Assembly (NCBI RefSeq): GCF_051020975.1
Contig: NW_027478159.1
Span: 4,046,501 to 4,110,500, forward strand
Length of the DNA: 64,000 nucleotides
From: Osmia lignaria lignaria
Lineage: Eukaryota > Arthropoda > Insecta > Hymenoptera > Megachilidae
Direction: 5' to 3'
The translations under genes and the position numbers were made by a program. Under the pieces are notes generated by a model. That model made no database searches, had not been told where the DNA came from, and was given only the letters and a program-made list of their open reading frames with translations. The first letter of the stretch is position 1. Every line of letters starts with the position of its first letter. Positions 61,401 to 64,000 of this stretch are shown here, piece after piece.

Positions 61401-61690
61401 ACCTCTTTTGTAGAGAATTAAGCTTCCTACTTTTTATGTTCTATGATATTTTTTGATCAGATGCGTAGTTCTCGAGATATATCAAGATATTTAAAAGTTC
61501 CGAAGCCGCACCAACATAATAGAGATACAGAAACACCGTGGCCCCTTTCTTTGAGATAACTCTGCACTATTGCGCGCTGTAAATGCCACTTCCAGCTTAG
61601 CTGTGCAGAAGAAGAACAACAAGAAGAAGAAATATCTCGAAATATGTCCGTCAGGCCCCTTCCCTTGAGATAAATCTGCAAATATCTCGG
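58474..61690. repeat. mosaic of 5,796-bp and 1,610-bp copies
   Basis: 59,203-60,464 follows 53,407-54,668 (5,796 bp). About 58,880-59,630 recurs at 60,490-61,240 (1,610 bp), sharing ATCTTGGAAACGAAGAGAGC, TATAATATT, TTTTGATCTGATG and CCCCTCTCTTTG. The relation ends near 61,246, where the sequence reads CACTACTGCGAGCTGG. Confidence 0.83.
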
Positions 61691-64000
61691 AAACGAAGCG
61701 AGCTATGGCAAAATGTTAAGAGACCTTTTTTGTAGAGAATTAAGTTTCCTACTTTTTATGTTCTATGATATTTTTTGATCAGATGCGTAGTTCTCGAGAT
61801 ATATCAAGATATCTAAAAGTTCCGAAGCCGCACCAACATAATAGAGATACAGAAACACCGTGGCCCCTTTCTTTGAGATAACTCTGCACTATTGCGAGCT
61901 GCAAATGCCACTTCCAGCTTAGCTGTGCACAAGAAGAACATCAAGAAGAAGAAATATCTCGAAATATGTGCGTCAGGCCCCTTCCCTTGAGATAAATCTG
62001 CAAATATCTCGGAAACGAAGAGAGCTATGGCAAAATGTTAAGAGACCTTTTTTGTAGAGAATTAAGTTTCCTACTTTTTATGTTCTATAATATTTTTTGA
62101 TCCGATGCGTAGTTCTCGAGATATATCAAGATATTTAAAAGTTCCGAAGCCGCACCAACATAATAGAGATACAGAAACACCGTGGCCCCTTTCTTTGAGA
62201 TAACTCTGCACTATCGCGAGCTGTAAATGCCACTTCCAGCTTAGCTGTGCAGAAGAAGAACAAGAAGAAGAAGAAATATCTCGAAATATGTCCGTCAGGC
62301 CCCTTCCCTTGAGATATATCTGCAAATATCTCGGAAACGAAGCGAGCTATGACAAAATGTTAAGAGACCTTTTTTGTAGAGAATTATGTTTCCTACAATT
62401 TATGTTCTATGATATTTTTTGATCAGAAGCGTAGTTTTCGAGATATATCGAGATATTTAAAAGTTCCGAAGCCGCACCAACATAATAGAGATACAGAAAC
62501 ACCGTGGCCCCTTTCTTTGAGATAACTCTGCACTAGTGCGAGCCGCAAATGCCACTTCCAGCTTAGCTGTGCAGAAGAAGAACAACAAGAAGAAGAAATA
62601 TCTCGAAATATGTCCGTCAGGCCCCTTCCCTTGAGATAAATCTGCAAATATCTCGGAAACGAAGCGAGGTATGGCAAAATGTTAAGAGACCTTTTTTGTA
62701 GAGAATTAAGTTTCCTACTTTTTATGTTCTATGATATTTTTTGATCAGATGCGTAGTTCTCGAGATATATCAAGATATCTAAAAGTTCCGAAGCCGCACC
62801 AACATAATAGAGATACAGAAACACCGTGGCCCCTTTCTTTGAGATAACTCTGCACTATTGCGAGCTGCAAATGCCACTTCCAGCTTAGCTGTGCAGAAGA
62901 AGAACAAGAAGAAGAAGAAATATCTCGAAATATGTCCGTCAGGCCCCTTCCCTTGAGATAAATCTGCAAATATCTCGGAAACGAAGAGAGCTATGGCAAA
63001 ATGTTAAGAGACCTTTTTTGTAGAGAATTAAGTTTCCTACTTTGTATGTTCTATGATATTTTTTGATTAGATGCGTAGTTCTCGAGATATATCAAGATAT
63101 TTAAAAGTTCCGAAGCCGCACCAACATAATAGAGATACAGAAACACCGTGGCCCCTTTCTTTGAGATAACTCTGCACTATTGCGAGCTGCAAATGCCACT
63201 TCCAGCTTAGCTGTGCAGAAGAAGAACAACAAGAAGAAGAAATATCTCGAAATATGTCCGTCAGGCCCCTTCCCTTGAGATAAATCTGCAAATATCTCGG
63301 AAACGAAGCGAGCTATGGCAAAATGTTAAGAGACCTTATTTGCAGAGAATTAAGTTTCCTACTTTTTATGTTCTATGATATTTTTTGATCAGATGCGTAG
63401 TTCTCGAGATATATCAAGATATTTAAAAGTTCCGAAACCGCACCAACATAATAGAGATACAGAAACACGGTGGCCCCTTTCTTTGAGATAACTCTGCACT
63501 AGTGCGAGCCGCAAATGCCACTTCCAGCTTAGCTGTGCAGAAGAAGAACAACAAGAAGAAGAAATATCTCGAAATATGTCCGTCAGGCCCCTTCCCTTGA
63601 GATAAATCTGCAAATATCTCGGAAACGAAGCGAGCTATGGCAAAATGTTAAGAGACCTTTTTTGTAGAGAATTAAGTTTCCTACTTTTTATCTTCTATGA
63701 TATTTTTTGATCAGATGCGTAGTTCTCGAGATATATTAAGATATTTAAAAGTTCCGAAGCCGCACCAACATAATAGAGATACAGAAACACCGTGGCCCCT
63801 TTCTTTGAGATAACTCTGCACTATTGCGAGCTGTAAATGCCACTTCCAGCTTAGCTGTGCAGAAGAAGAACAACAAGAAGAAGAAATATCTCGAAATATG
63901 TCCGTCAGGCCCCTTCCCTTGAGATATATCTGCAAATATCTCGGAAACGAAGCGAGCTATGGCAAAATGTTAAGAGACCTTTTTTGTAGAGAATTAAGTT
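61691..64000. repeat. right-hand end of the window, satellite without a clear long repeat
   Basis: These monomers are close to the array consensus. GATATCTAAAAG (61,811 and 62,777; 966 bp, three monomers) and TATAATATT with GATCCGATG (62,089; also 55,003, 22 monomers away) are the main markers. The window ends inside a monomer, so the array continues to the right. Confidence 0.85.

Larger units (their letters stand above)
1..64000. repeat. 322-bp tandem satellite array (about 199 monomers)
   Basis: The same 322-base unit recurs head to tail across the whole window without interruption or inversion. Landmarks such as TTTTTTGATCAGA, CCAGCTTAGCTGTGCAG and GAAATATCTCGAAATATG return every 322 bases. 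From about 24,427 to 63,711 the register advances exactly 122 x 322 bp. Over the whole window only 5 bases are lost (one 1-bp and two 2-bp deletions). Neighbouring monomers differ by scattered substitutions of a few percent, while monomers several units apart are often nearly identical, which is the signature of higher-order repeats. No unique DNA, mobile element or gene interrupts the array. Satellite DNA is certain; chromosome position (centromere, pericentromere, B chromosome) cannot be told from the sequence. I do not recognise the family. Confidence 0.99.

Noticed and set aside
282..63935. About 160 minus-strand frames of 74-87 codons as a tandem gene family
   Set aside because: They open with TTG, end at a TGA inside the TGATCA palindrome, change frame every monomer, show no recognisable domain, and are broken by amplified stop variants. 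They are a by-product of the repeat.
1..64000. CRISPR array
   Set aside because: The repeats are 322 bp and contiguous, with no unique spacers. Variation is point-like throughout the unit.
1..64000. Telomeric or simple-sequence array
   Set aside because: No TTAGG, TTAGGG or similar short unit is present. The GAA/CAA tract is only about 25 bases per monomer and does not expand.
1..64000. Transposon or Helitron-derived array
   Set aside because: No terminal inverted repeats, target-site duplications, transposase, reverse transcriptase or hairpin end was found. The inverted AAATATCTCG copies are internal and short.
1..64000. tRNA, 5S rRNA or other RNA-gene origin of the monomer
   Set aside because: No cloverleaf, A/B box pair or recognisable 5S-like segment could be seen by eye in the consensus.

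Overview
The whole 64 kb window is one uninterrupted tandem satellite-DNA array. A monomer of 322 bp is repeated about 199 times, head to tail and in one orientation. I find no unique sequence, protein-coding gene, RNA gene, transposon or CRISPR array, and both window edges lie inside the array. The first base falls at the same monomer phase as base 323, so positions below are also given as monomer positions (mp), with mp 1 = base 1.

Organism: megabase-style satellites with higher-order structure are a eukaryotic feature. The monomer is about 39% GC (126 of 322 in a hand-built consensus). It has 11 CpG against about 12 expected, so CpG is not depleted. That fits a genome that does not heavily methylate its repeats, such as many insects and other invertebrates. 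I do not recognise the satellite family, so arthropod is a guess, and a centromeric or pericentromeric location is an inference.

Monomer anatomy: mp 1-120 is about 48% GC and mp 241-322 about 26% GC with three T-runs. The monomer contains an old internal duplication (mp 43-69 and mp 157-183, 24 of 27 bases identical). It also has two direct copies of AAATATCTCG (mp 133-142, 183-192) and, in one subfamily, an inverted copy (mp 308-317). GAGATA/TATCTC hexamers occur 6-7 times per monomer. Linked base variants define subfamilies: an E type with CTCGAG at mp 296-301, a K type with TTCGAG there, and a Q type with AGTTCC...AGCTGA at mp 161-176.

Layout: 1-4.36 kb is an 8-monomer (2,576 bp) higher-order repeat. 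4.36-11.8 kb is dominated by a 5-monomer (1,610 bp) repeat and rearranged derivatives. 11.8-14.4 kb has single- and two-monomer duplications. 14.4-25.4 kb has 3,220, 2,898 and 1,288 bp repeats, no Q-type monomers, and all three length changes in the window. 25.4-31.7 kb has a 7-monomer (2,254 bp) repeat. 31.7-49.5 kb is the most homogeneous part: long near-identical blocks offset by 5,796, 2,898, 2,576 and 4,186 bp. 49.5-64 kb is a mosaic with offsets of 6,440, 5,796, 5,152, 4,830 and 1,610 bp. The pattern fits repeated unequal exchange or gene conversion among monomers in register.

Nearly every monomer has a 74-codon reading frame on the minus strand. I do not annotate it as a gene: it opens with TTG, its frame moves every repeat because 322 is not a multiple of 3, and a nonsense variant has itself been amplified about 20 times.
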